NCBI GenBank assembly: GCA_964389575.1
Contig: CAYMFF010000098.1
Coordinates: 1-6,259, forward strand
Source of the DNA: JAGNRR01 sp964389575
Lineage (GTDB): Bacteria > Bacteroidota > Bacteroidia > Chitinophagales > Chitinophagaceae
Length of the DNA: 6,259 bases
Direction of reading: 5' to 3'
A program made the position numbers and the translations under genes. Each line of letters opens with the position of its first letter. Position 1 is the stretch's first letter. The notes beneath the pieces were generated by a model, which saw only the letters and a program-made list of their open reading frames with translations, did not search any database and was not told where the DNA came from. This document shows positions 1-6,121 of this stretch, in pieces.

Positions 1-2
1 AA

Positions 3-65
3 CTAGGAAAAGCTGGTTATGAAGCTCCGTTACCACAACGTGTGGTTACTATGCAAAATGCGTAA
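3..65 (+). CDS. C-terminal end of an unrecognised protein (partial)
   Basis: The third reading frame is open from the left edge of the window to a TAA at 63-65, giving 20 residues that end in PLPQRVVTMQNA. The rest of the gene lies outside the window, and I do not recognise the family from this tail. The frame is supported as coding because a strong intrinsic terminator follows 24 bases after the stop, as expected at the end of a transcription unit. The first palindrome-bearing promoter starts after that terminator, so this gene probably belongs to a separate unit from the kinase genes. Confidence 0.6.
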   Translation, partial: LGKAGYEAPLPQRVVTMQNA

Positions 66-88
66 CTAATTTTAAAAAATTAATTCTT

Positions 89-118
89 AAACCACCTTCA
101 TTTGAAGGTGGTTTTTTT
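89..118 (+). terminator. Rho-independent terminator after the left-edge gene
   Basis: A perfect 10-bp inverted repeat, ACCACCTTCA at 91-100 and TGAAGGTGGT at 103-112, is extended by A-T pairs at its base and followed directly by a run of seven T's. The outermost loop pair would probably open to give a four-base loop. It separates the left-edge gene from the kinase locus. Confidence 0.92.
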
Positions 119-127
119 ATTCTTATA

Positions 128-149
128 CAGTAGCAAATATTTGCTATTG
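128..149. promoter_or_regulatory. Operator-like palindrome 1, upstream of first kinase
   Basis: TAGCAAATATTTGCTA at 131-146 is a perfect 16-bp palindrome. Including the outer CA and TG it is a 22-bp palindrome with one mismatched pair (130/147). It is one of four near-identical sites in the window, each 31.5 bp (centre to first base) upstream of a -7 box and each overlapping the -33 element. It is probably the binding site of a dimeric regulator. The LuxR-type regulator at the right edge is the obvious candidate, but that link is inference. Confidence 0.85.
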
Positions 150-177
150 CTGAAGGCATTTGTATTTGTTACTTTTG
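147..177 (+). promoter_or_regulatory. Bacteroidota-type promoter of first kinase gene
   Basis: The TTG at 147-149 (-33 element) is separated by 20 bp from TACTTTTG at 170-177, which matches the Bacteroidota -7 consensus TAnnTTTG exactly. The ATG of the kinase follows 17 bases after the final G, implying a very short leader. The -33 TTG is the last part of operator palindrome 1. Confidence 0.8.
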
Positions 178-194
178 AATGAACCTTTTGAACC

Positions 195-2027
195 ATGAAT
201 CAAATATCCACTATCTTATTGCTCATTGCCATCTTCGTGGCCATGCAAACAAATGCACAAGACGACAGCCTTATTAAATGGCGGGGTCAAATTGAAATCG
301 AAAAAGATAATAGAACCTTAGGAGAACTTCATTATAAAATTGGATATTGGTATACTTATAAAAAAACGAATGCAGACAGCGCTTTGGCCTACTACGAAAA
401 GTCTATTGCCTATACTAAACAAACTGATGATACTCGAGGACTAGGTGCTGGTTATTATGCGGTAGGACTTCATCACCTACAAACGAACGACAAAAAGAAA
501 GCTATAAAATTCCTGACATTAGCCGAAAATACATTTGCCAGTGGCAAAGACACAAGCGCTTATTTACATGCCAGTTTAGTACGAGCAGATATTCTACCCA
601 CTAAACAAAAAATAAAACGATTTAAGGAATTAATTAATATAGCAGACAATGGAACGTTTCCTAGTGCACAAAGCTCATCCATTAGTTTACATAGTAGTTT
701 AGGCTCTTCCTTTATGGAGTTAAAAGAATATGACAAAGCATTAATTGAGTATAAAAAACAATATAAAATTAATAAAGAATTCAAGTCGGGCAGATATGAC
801 CATGAAAGAAAAAAACTAGAGCATAACGCATCTGCATGCTTGAACATGGGCAAAGTGTATTTGATAAAAAAAGACTTTCAAACTTGCTTTGAAAAATTAC
901 AAGAAGCTAATAAATCTTGCCAAGCGATAAGCGAAGATTTTTATTTAAAACCAGAAGTGGCTAGTGAAATGATTCAACTCTTTAATGAATGGGAAAAAGA
1001 TAACCCAACTGAGTTCAAACGAAGTGGAGCCAGCAAATACAATACGCTCAGTCTTTTAAAAGAAGCCGACCGAGTATCTAAAAAGTCACGATCCTACAGC
1101 TCTACGATTAATGTAATCCATGGATTCTTAGATTTTTATAAGAAAACAGGAAATCGAGATTCAATTATCCATTATCAAAATCGATTGATTGACATGAAAG
1201 ATAGTTTTTATCGAGATGAGCAAGTACAAGCAACTGCAAAATTCTCCGAAGAACTAAACACAGCCGATAAAGAAAAAGAAATCATTCAGCTCAATGTAGA
1301 TAAAAAAATAGCTTCAGCCACTGCCAACAGAAATAAAATCATATTCTTCTTAATTCTTCTTGGCTTACTTTCTTCTATCTATTTTATTGTCAGAAGAATA
1401 AAACAAAAAAACCTAATAGAACAAGAAGCTAGAGATAAAAATTTCCGCTCAAAACTCAGTAGTGACTTGCATGATGATGTCGGGACCATTCTCACCAGCC
1501 TTTCTATGCAATCTGAATTATTAGAAATGAAAGCGAGCGAAGACAACAAAGGAACCGTTGGTAAAATTGCCGACATGAGCCGAGATGCTACCCGGCGAAT
1601 GCGAGATACCGTTTGGGCCATTGATTCTCGCAAGGATAATGTAATGGATTTAGCCTATCGTATGATAGATTTTGCTGAAGATATCTTAGAACCAAAGAAT
1701 GTTGAGTTTCAACTAACGCATAATATTGAAGGCAAGGAAGACAAAATATCTGCAGAACTTAGACAGAACATTTTCTTAATTTTTAAAGAAGCCATTACCA
1801 ATGCGGCTAAATATGGAAGCGGAGAATTAGTAACTGCTTCACTTAAAAAAGAAAACGACAAACTCATTGTTTTAATCAGCAATCAAACCGAAAACCCAAT
1901 GAACATAAAAGAAGTGAGCGGTTTGGGCTTAAGCAATATCAAAAAGCGAACAGAGGATATGAATGGAATATTCAAAATTGAAAATAAAGACGCATCCTTT
2001 ATGATAAATCTTTCTTTCCCGCTCTAA
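195..2027 (+). CDS. TPR-containing membrane sensor histidine kinase (first paralog)
   Basis: This 610-residue protein is a transmembrane two-component sensor kinase, expected to autophosphorylate on His and pass the phosphate to a NarL/LuxR-type response regulator. In order it has a signal peptide (about 1-21, cleavage near NA|QDD), a periplasmic region with TPR-like helical repeats (about 60-250), a predicted coiled-coil linker (about 335-380), one membrane helix (about 382-399) followed by Arg-Arg, and a HisKA_3 dimerisation domain with the motif LHDDVG and phospho-acceptor His426. An HATPase_c domain follows, with N-box FKEAITNAAKY (Asn536) and glycine box GLGLSN (576-581). The usual Asp-x-Gly is replaced by SNQ at 562-564. 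The start fits the signal peptide and lies 17 bases after the -7 box; there is no clear Shine-Dalgarno sequence. A close paralog lies 90 bp downstream. The stimulus is unknown. The palindrome over its promoter suggests feedback control by its own pathway. Confidence 0.93.
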   Translation: MNQISTILLLIAIFVAMQTNAQDDSLIKWRGQIEIEKDNRTLGELHYKIGYWYTYKKTNADSALAYYEKSIAYTKQTDDTRGLGAGYYAVGLHHLQTNDKKKAIKFLTLAENTFASGKDTSAYLHASLVRADILPTKQKIKRFKELINIADNGTFPSAQSSSISLHSSLGSSFMELKEYDKALIEYKKQYKINKEFKSGRYDHERKKLEHNASACLNMGKVYLIKKDFQTCFEKLQEANKSCQAISEDFYLKPEVASEMIQLFNEWEKDNPTEFKRSGASKYNTLSLLKEADRVSKKSRSYSSTINVIHGFLDFYKKTGNRDSIIHYQNRLIDMKDSFYRDEQVQATAKFSEELNTADKEKEIIQLNVDKKIASATANRNKIIFFLILLGLLSSIYFIVRRIKQKNLIEQEARDKNFRSKLSSDLHDDVGTILTSLSMQSELLEMKASEDNKGTVGKIADMSRDATRRMRDTVWAIDSRKDNVMDLAYRMIDFAEDILEPKNVEFQLTHNIEGKEDKISAELRQNIFLIFKEAITNAAKYGSGELVTASLKKENDKLIVLISNQTENPMNIKEVSGLGLSNIKKRTEDMNGIFKIENKDASFMINLSFPL

Positions 2028-2053
2028 TTGTGTCTTTACAATAGTCTCACTCA

Positions 2054-2075
2054 CAATAGCAAATAGTTGCTATTG
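2054..2075. promoter_or_regulatory. Operator-like palindrome 2, upstream of second kinase
   Basis: This is a 22-bp inverted repeat made of CAATAGCAA, a central ATAG and TTGCTATTG, with a single mismatched pair (2063/2066). It matches the other three sites in half-site sequence and in its position relative to the downstream -7 box. Its presence between the two kinase genes indicates that the second kinase has its own controlled promoter and is not expressed only by read-through. Confidence 0.87.
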
Positions 2076-2103
2076 CATTTCAAGGATGATTAAACTAATT
2101 TCG
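2073..2103 (+). promoter_or_regulatory. Bacteroidota-type promoter of second kinase gene
   Basis: The TTG at 2073-2075 is followed after 20 bp by TAATTTCG at 2096-2103, one mismatch from TAnnTTTG. Spacing is identical to the promoter of the first kinase. The kinase ATG follows 14 bases after the -7 box. Confidence 0.68.
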
Positions 2104-2117
2104 TAGAACCTTAATCA

Positions 2118-3896
2118 ATGAAACTACCTAGCTTACTTATTCTTGTACTGTTTATCAGCCTGCGTATTATGGCACAACCAGACAGTATCAAAACTTTATA
2201 CGCTAAGAGCGCTGCCAGCAACATCTCTGCTTCCGAAAGAGCCAACGCTCAATTAGAAATAGCAGAATTCCTTTTCATACAAAAAGGAGCCCTAGATAGT
2301 GCCATCACCTTTTACAAAAAAGCAGCAACTAGCTATGACAATTCCAAAAATTTAAAGCAAAAAGCATACTGTTATCAGCGCATAGGTTATCTAAATTTTA
2401 AAATGAATAATGAGCAAAAAGTAATGGCTTACACAGATACTGCTATTAAGATTTGTGAAAAAATAAAATTTAATAAAGGAATCGCAGGTGCCCTTATGAT
2501 ACAAGCAACGGTAGGCACGCAAGCTGAAAAAATAAGTACACTATACAAGGTAATTACCATAGCCAAAAAAGAGAACGACAAACCAACTCTAGGAGATGCT
2601 ATGAATAACATAGGCAGCATGTATACGAATATTAATGATGATAGTGCTTTACATTATTATACAAAGGCCTACAACCTCTCTAAGGACTACCTTAAATTAA
2701 AACCGTACGCGGCCTTTAACAGAGGAGATGCCTTGCGGAGAAAAAAAAAGTATGCTCAAGCTGAACAATTCATAAATGAGGCACTAACTCTATTTAAAAA
2801 ATCAAACAAGCGCCCATCCGTTGGTTGGGTTATTCCTGAGTTGGTCAAGCTACATTTAGAGTGGAAAAGAGATAAACCAAACGAATATGAAGCAAAAGCA
2901 ACTAAAATTAATCTTTTAGGCCAATTAAACATCTCAAGAGAAATAGCACAAACTTCCAAAGATTTCAATTTTATTCTTAGTTTAAATGAAGCTTATAAAC
3001 TTTACTTTGGAACCTATCAAAATAAAGATTCGGTTATAAAATATCAAAGAAATATTATCGTACTGAAAGACAGTATGGCACAGGTAAAAAAAATAAAAGC
3101 TACCGCGAAATACGCTACACAGCTTAAAACAGCAAACAAAGAACGGGAAATCATAAAACTAAATGCGGATAAAAAAATAGCCTCAGCAACGGCCAATAGA
3201 AATAAAATTATTTTTCTCCTGATACTCCTAGGCATACTTTCCTCCATTTATTTTATTGTCAGAAGAATTAAACAGCGCAATCTCATTGAACAAGAGGAAC
3301 GAGATAAAAATTTCCGATCCAAACTGAGTAGTGATTTACATGATGATGTTGGCACTATTCTCACCAGCCTTTCTATGCAATCTGAATTATTAGAAATGAA
3401 AGCCAGCGAGGGCAATAAAGGCACTGTAAGTAAAATAGCAAACATGAGCCGAGATGCTACCCGCCGAATGCGCGATACCGTTTGGGCCATAGACTCTCGC
3501 AAGGATAATATCATGGACCTCGCCTATCGTATGATTGATTTTGCCGAAGACATTTTAGAACCAAAGGATGTAGAGTTTCAACTAGCACATAATATTGAAG
3601 GTAAGGATGATAAAATAAGTGCCGAGTTAAGACAAAACATATTTCTGATTTTTAAAGAAGCCATAACCAATACGGCTAAATATGGGACTGGGGAATTAGT
3701 TACTTCGGCGCTACAAAAAGAAAACGATAATTTATATTTATCTATCTCAAACCAAACAGATAAAGAAATTAAAATTGCAGAAGTAAGTGGACTAGGCCTA
3801 AGCAATATAAAAAAGCGTAGCGAAGAATTGAATGGAAAATTTGAAATTAAAAACGAAAAGAACCAGTTCATCCTCAATCTTAGCTTCCCACTTTAG
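2118..3896 (+). CDS. TPR-containing membrane sensor histidine kinase (second paralog)
   Basis: This 592-residue sensor kinase has the same plan as the preceding gene: signal peptide (1-19, cleavage near MA|QPD), TPR-like periplasmic helices (about 40-250), predicted coiled coil (about 320-360), one membrane helix (about 364-381) with Arg-Arg after it, HisKA_3 domain with LHDDVG and phospho-acceptor His408, then HATPase_c with N-box Asn518 and glycine box GLGLSN (558-563). SNQ at 544-546 again replaces the expected Asp-x-Gly. From the linker onward it is nearly the same protein as the first kinase, including a 47-base stretch of identical DNA. The TPR sensor part is clearly diverged, so the two probably sense different cues and feed the same regulator (inference). 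It has its own palindrome-bearing promoter in the 90-bp gap. No convincing terminator follows, so some read-through into the lipoprotein gene is possible. Confidence 0.93.
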   Translation: MKLPSLLILVLFISLRIMAQPDSIKTLYAKSAASNISASERANAQLEIAEFLFIQKGALDSAITFYKKAATSYDNSKNLKQKAYCYQRIGYLNFKMNNEQKVMAYTDTAIKICEKIKFNKGIAGALMIQATVGTQAEKISTLYKVITIAKKENDKPTLGDAMNNIGSMYTNINDDSALHYYTKAYNLSKDYLKLKPYAAFNRGDALRRKKKYAQAEQFINEALTLFKKSNKRPSVGWVIPELVKLHLEWKRDKPNEYEAKATKINLLGQLNISREIAQTSKDFNFILSLNEAYKLYFGTYQNKDSVIKYQRNIIVLKDSMAQVKKIKATAKYATQLKTANKEREIIKLNADKKIASATANRNKIIFLLILLGILSSIYFIVRRIKQRNLIEQEERDKNFRSKLSSDLHDDVGTILTSLSMQSELLEMKASEGNKGTVSKIANMSRDATRRMRDTVWAIDSRKDNIMDLAYRMIDFAEDILEPKDVEFQLAHNIEGKDDKISAELRQNIFLIFKEAITNTAKYGTGELVTSALQKENDNLYLSISNQTDKEIKIAEVSGLGLSNIKKRSEELNGKFEIKNEKNQFILNLSFPL

Positions 3897-3924
3897 TAAA
3901 AGCAATCCTTTTCACTTTAAACTT

Positions 3925-3946
3925 GAATAGCAAATATTCGCTATTG
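3925..3946. promoter_or_regulatory. Operator-like palindrome 3, upstream of lipoprotein gene
   Basis: The half-sites are AATAGCAAAT and ATTCGCTATT (3926-3945), a 20-bp inverted repeat with one mismatched pair (3932/3939), followed by G at 3946. Sequence and phasing relative to the -7 box match the other three copies. This site connects the small lipoprotein gene to the same proposed regulon as the kinases. Confidence 0.85.
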
Positions 3947-3974
3947 TATACATTTTTTCAAACTCTTACTTTTG
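3944..3974 (+). promoter_or_regulatory. Bacteroidota-type promoter of lipoprotein gene
   Basis: The TTG at 3944-3946 and TACTTTTG at 3967-3974 are separated by 20 bp. The -7 box is identical to that of the first kinase and matches TAnnTTTG perfectly. The ATG follows 19 bases after it. Confidence 0.8.
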
Positions 3975-3993
3975 AATTCAAAATTATACAAAT

Positions 3994-4401
3994 ATGAAAC
4001 TATTTACAATCTCAACATTCGCGCTCTTATTGGCTATCACTTTCTCTTCTTGTAAGAAAGATGCCTTTGAAACGGCTCCTGGAATTTGGAACACCTCAGA
4101 CGGTGGAACGTTAACCTTAAACGATGATGGCAGTGGTGCTACCTCAAACTCGCCTTTCTTTTCATTTGACTGCGGAGAACTTAACGGCACACTAATTGGT
4201 CCAATCCTAACTTTTACATGGGAAATAACAAATAATGGTACCAACGATAATATTAATTTATACTTTTCAGATTCTACTTCATTCAGTACGCCGTGTGCAG
4301 GTTCTATGGAGTTTCCTATTAAATTTAATAATAAAAATAAAGGAACCATTGGAGCCAATACATTGGGTCTAACAGAACAAATAGAACTAACCAGACAATA
4401 A
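3994..4401 (+). CDS. Small lipocalin-like lipoprotein, function unknown
   Basis: This 135-residue protein has a lipoprotein signal peptide: a hydrophobic stretch (about 3-18), then FSSC with the lipidated Cys20, followed by KKD, a tail commonly seen on Bacteroidota lipoproteins. The mature part is about 115 residues and rich in beta-prone segments. The segment GIWN (30-33) followed by a TLTLNDDGSG stretch resembles the opening of lipocalin-like Bacteroidota lipoproteins (G-x-W, then a strand ending in a D-G-x-G turn). Cys60 and Cys101 could form a disulfide. The family call is tentative and no ligand can be inferred. The gene has its own palindrome-bearing promoter, shared in design with the two kinases, so it may be an output or an accessory sensor of that pathway (inference). 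An antisense open frame covers most of it, but only this strand has a signal peptide and promoter. Confidence 0.85.
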   Translation: MKLFTISTFALLLAITFSSCKKDAFETAPGIWNTSDGGTLTLNDDGSGATSNSPFFSFDCGELNGTLIGPILTFTWEITNNGTNDNINLYFSDSTSFSTPCAGSMEFPIKFNNKNKGTIGANTLGLTEQIELTRQ

Positions 4402-4445
4402 ATTGAAAAAAGAGTTTAAATGATCACCACATTGTGAACTTAACT

Positions 4446-4467
4446 AAATAGCGAATATTCGCTATTG
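4446..4467. promoter_or_regulatory. Operator-like palindrome 4, upstream of T9SS protein gene
   Basis: AATAGCGAATATTCGCTATT at 4447-4466 is a perfect 20-bp palindrome followed by G, the most symmetrical of the four sites. Its centre is 31.5 bp from the -7-like box, exactly as at the other three promoters. It lies about 180 bp before the T9SS protein gene, so this transcript would have a long leader. Confidence 0.88.
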
Positions 4468-4495
4468 TGAGAAATAAAAATGCCTCGCACCTTTG
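4465..4495 (+). promoter_or_regulatory. Probable promoter of T9SS and C1q-like genes
   Basis: The TTG at 4465-4467 is followed after 20 bp by CACCTTTG at 4488-4495, one mismatch (C for T at the first position) from TAnnTTTG. The assignment rests mainly on identical phasing with the other three promoters. The expected start near 4500 would give a leader of about 150 nt that contains a mini-ORF and a hairpin before the T9SS gene. No promoter-operator of this type precedes the C1q-like gene, which therefore may be co-transcribed. Confidence 0.62.
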
Positions 4496-4560
4496 TATTA
4501 TAAAAAGGGACATACCCTAACCAAATTAATCAAAAACTAAAAAAGGAACAAATTAAAATC

Positions 4561-4587
4561 ATGAAAAAACTAAAAACCACGCCGTAG
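4561..4587 (+). other. Upstream mini-ORF of 8 codons that copies the next gene's start
   Basis: ATG at 4561 opens MKKLKTTP followed by TAG at 4585-4587, the stop lying in the loop and first stem base of a hairpin. Its first seven codons match the start of the T9SS gene (MKKIKTT) except Leu for Ile, and 4551-4580 matches 4640-4669 at 27 of 30 bases. It may be a duplicated and interrupted old start region, or a translated leader peptide. No function is shown. Confidence 0.5.
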
Positions 4588-4599
4588 GCGTGGCAAGCC
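4577..4599. repeat. REP-like hairpin repeat, copy 1
   Basis: CCACGCC (4577-4583), loop GTA, GGCGTGG (4587-4593) form a perfect 7-bp GC-rich stem, followed by CAAGCC. A second copy lies at 5155-5177 with 20 of 23 positions identical, in the same orientation, on the other side of the T9SS gene. There is no T-run after it, so it is not a normal terminator. It resembles small dispersed intergenic palindromes (REP-like), which I infer from form only. Confidence 0.7.
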
Positions 4600-4649
4600 C
4601 AACAAATTTAAACAAGTAATATTTTAAAAAAACAAAAAAAATTAAGATC

Positions 4650-5153
4650 ATGAAAAAAATAAAAACAACTATTCTGGGCCTACTGCTTTGCAGCGGCAGC
4701 TTATATGCCCAAAGCACGATTAACGCATCCGGCGGTGGTGGTGCCATAGGAAGCAATACCTACGACTACTCTATAGGTGAAATGACTTTAGTTTCTACAG
4801 AAACTAGTAGTGCTATTATTATCACACAAGGACTTCTGCAACCAGAGGCAAAATTTGCTACTAGCACAAAAGACTTAATTATCTCTCAAGATCAATTGAG
4901 TATTTATCCAAATCCAACAGCGGCTGTTGTAAATATTCAGCCACAGTTTACTATGGCGGGCACTATACAAATTAACTTATTGGATGCCATGGGTAAAACT
5001 ATCATTCGCAAAGAGTACAGACTAAGTAGCGGTAAAGAAAAGCAACAAATTGATATTAGCGGATTTGCTATTGGTAATTACTTGCTCAACGTAAACTACA
5101 CCAACAACAAAACAACTTTAAAAAACACATACAAAATTCAAAAAAACAACTAA
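4650..5153 (+). CDS. Small secreted protein with T9SS type A sorting domain
   Basis: This 167-residue protein has a Sec signal peptide (1-20, cleavage near YA|QST) and a C-terminal type IX secretion sorting domain (about 80-167): LSIYPNPT (83-90), LLDAMGKTII (110-119) and the IDISGFAIGNYLLNV strand (134-148), all typical of type A domains. It should cross the outer membrane through the Por machinery and be released or anchored at the surface after removal of the sorting domain. The part between (about 21-66), with the GSNTYDYSIGE and TQGLLQP elements, is a short conserved N-terminal module often seen before such domains in Bacteroidota, so very little mature protein remains. The start follows an A-rich leader and fits the signal peptide; the earlier ATG at 4561 runs into a TAG. 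The gene is bracketed by two copies of a hairpin repeat. Its role is unknown. Confidence 0.9.
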   Translation: MKKIKTTILGLLLCSGSLYAQSTINASGGGGAIGSNTYDYSIGEMTLVSTETSSAIIITQGLLQPEAKFATSTKDLIISQDQLSIYPNPTAAVVNIQPQFTMAGTIQINLLDAMGKTIIRKEYRLSSGKEKQQIDISGFAIGNYLLNVNYTNNKTTLKNTYKIQKNN

Positions 5154-5154
5154 C

Positions 5155-5177
5155 CCACGCCTTTGGCCTGGCAAGCC
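5155..5177. repeat. REP-like hairpin repeat, copy 2
   Basis: CCACGCC (5155-5161), loop TTT, GGCCTGG (5165-5171), with one mismatch in the stem, then CAAGCC, begin one base after the TAA of the T9SS gene. It is a direct repeat of the element at 4577-4599. A second weak hairpin, CCACA (5176-5180) with TGTGG (5186-5190), overlaps its end. No T-run follows, so read-through to the C1q-like gene is plausible. Confidence 0.68.
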
Positions 5178-5228
5178 ACAATGAATGTGGTGAACTAAAA
5201 TTTAAAATCAACTTAAAAAATAACAATT

Positions 5229-6068
5229 ATGAAAAAACAAATATTATTAGCAGCAGTAGCCTTTTTCTTAAGCCTAGGCACCGTTTTTGGACAAGCACCG
5301 GATCTTTTTAACTATCAAGGGGTTGCCCGCGATGTAAACGGACAAGCTTTGTCTGGCCAAGGAATAAAACTAAGGTTAGTGGTAAGACAAGGTAGCTCTA
5401 CTGGTAGTGTATTGTACACCGAAGACCATTCTGTAACAACCAACACCTATGGACTTTATAATGTGTCTGTTGGCGCTGGAACACCTGTATCGAACACATT
5501 TTCCAATATTGATTGGAGCAATGGTGACAAATATTTACAGGTACGTATAGACCCAAATGGCGGTAGCACATTTACTGATGTAGGAAGAACACAATTACTA
5601 AGTGTTCCTTTTGCTTTGTATGCAAAAGAAGCACCAACAAAGGACCCGATTGCTTTCCGAGCGCGTACTGTAGCCAGTGGTACGGTAACCACATCAGCCT
5701 CTTCGTTTCCAATTTTTACCTCAGAAGTATTCGATGATGGTAATGGATACAACTCAAGTACTGGAGAATTCACAGCACCAGAAGATGGGATTTATCACTT
5801 TGAAACCACTATGGCATTTAATGTGGGCACAGCCTACTCTTCGGGATATATGACCATTGGGTTCCAGCTGGATAATGGAACTTCATTTGCAGCAATTACA
5901 AATCTTCATACTGATGACCAACGTGAATTCTCAGGCAATACGCAATGTACGGTTAAGTTAAATTCAGGAGACAAGGTAAAGGTAAGACTATTTAGAAATG
6001 TGAATGGAACGGTTACTTATGATACGAATCTATATTATAATGAATTCTCTGGTTTCAAAATAAATTAA
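5229..6068 (+). CDS. Secreted protein with C1q-like C-terminal domain
   Basis: This 279-residue exported protein has a signal peptide (1-21, cleavage near FG|QAP). Residues about 25-134 form a module common at the start of Bacteroidota surface proteins: FNYQGVARDVNG (27-38), TNTYGLYNVSVG (71-82), IDWSNGDKYLQV (94-105) and QLLSVPFALYAKEA (122-135). Residues about 140-279 resemble a C1q/TNF-like jelly-roll domain: AFRA (142-145), the GNGYNSSTGEFTAPEDGIYHF core (171-191), then GDKVKVRLFRN and the closing FSGFKIN. C1q-like domains usually form trimers and bind ligands, so an adhesive or binding role outside the cell is reasonable inference. There is no T9SS sorting domain or lipobox, so how it stays at the surface is unclear. 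It starts 75 bp after the T9SS gene with no clear promoter of its own, suggesting one transcript, and is closed by a strong terminator. Confidence 0.88.
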   Translation: MKKQILLAAVAFFLSLGTVFGQAPDLFNYQGVARDVNGQALSGQGIKLRLVVRQGSSTGSVLYTEDHSVTTNTYGLYNVSVGAGTPVSNTFSNIDWSNGDKYLQVRIDPNGGSTFTDVGRTQLLSVPFALYAKEAPTKDPIAFRARTVASGTVTTSASSFPIFTSEVFDDGNGYNSSTGEFTAPEDGIYHFETTMAFNVGTAYSSGYMTIGFQLDNGTSFAAITNLHTDDQREFSGNTQCTVKLNSGDKVKVRLFRNVNGTVTYDTNLYYNEFSGFKIN

Positions 6069-6088
6069 AATAAATAATTCATCATCCT

Positions 6089-6121
6089 AAGCGTTCTTGC
6101 CTTCGCAAGAACGCTTTTTTT
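6089..6121 (+). terminator. Rho-independent terminator between convergent genes
   Basis: A perfect 10-bp stem, GCGTTCTTGC (6091-6100) and GCAAGAACGC (6105-6114), has a CTTC loop and a T-run on the + strand, with A's on the left flank. It ends the C1q-like transcript. The minus-strand regulator gene stops at its right edge, so the hairpin could also act on that transcript, but the sequence following in that direction (TTAGGATG) has only a weak T-tract. Confidence 0.92.

Noticed and set aside
1379..3514. Similar antisense open frames at 1379-1633 and 3248-3514
   Set aside because: Their likeness to each other simply reflects the near-identical kinase domains on the + strand; they are not conserved genes of their own.
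3898..3912. AAAAG / CTTTT inverted repeat after the second kinase as a terminator
   Set aside because: The stem is five mostly A-T pairs with no T-run following, too weak to call.
3984..4358. Antisense open frame of 124 codons over the lipoprotein gene
   Set aside because: The + strand frame has a lipoprotein signal peptide, a perfect promoter and an operator. The antisense frame has no promoter or recognisable domain and looks like a shadow.
4425..4440. TCAC...GTGA inverted repeat after the lipoprotein gene as a terminator or operator
   Set aside because: The stem is only four pairs, has no T-run and is not repeated elsewhere in the window.
128..4467. The four palindromes as a CRISPR array or mobile element repeats
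   Set aside because: Spacing between copies is that of whole genes, there are no regular spacers, and each copy is fixed in phase with a promoter.
4577..4593. The GC-rich hairpin before the T9SS gene as an intrinsic terminator
   Set aside because: No T-run follows on the + strand, and a second copy sits after the gene in the same form, which fits a repeat better.
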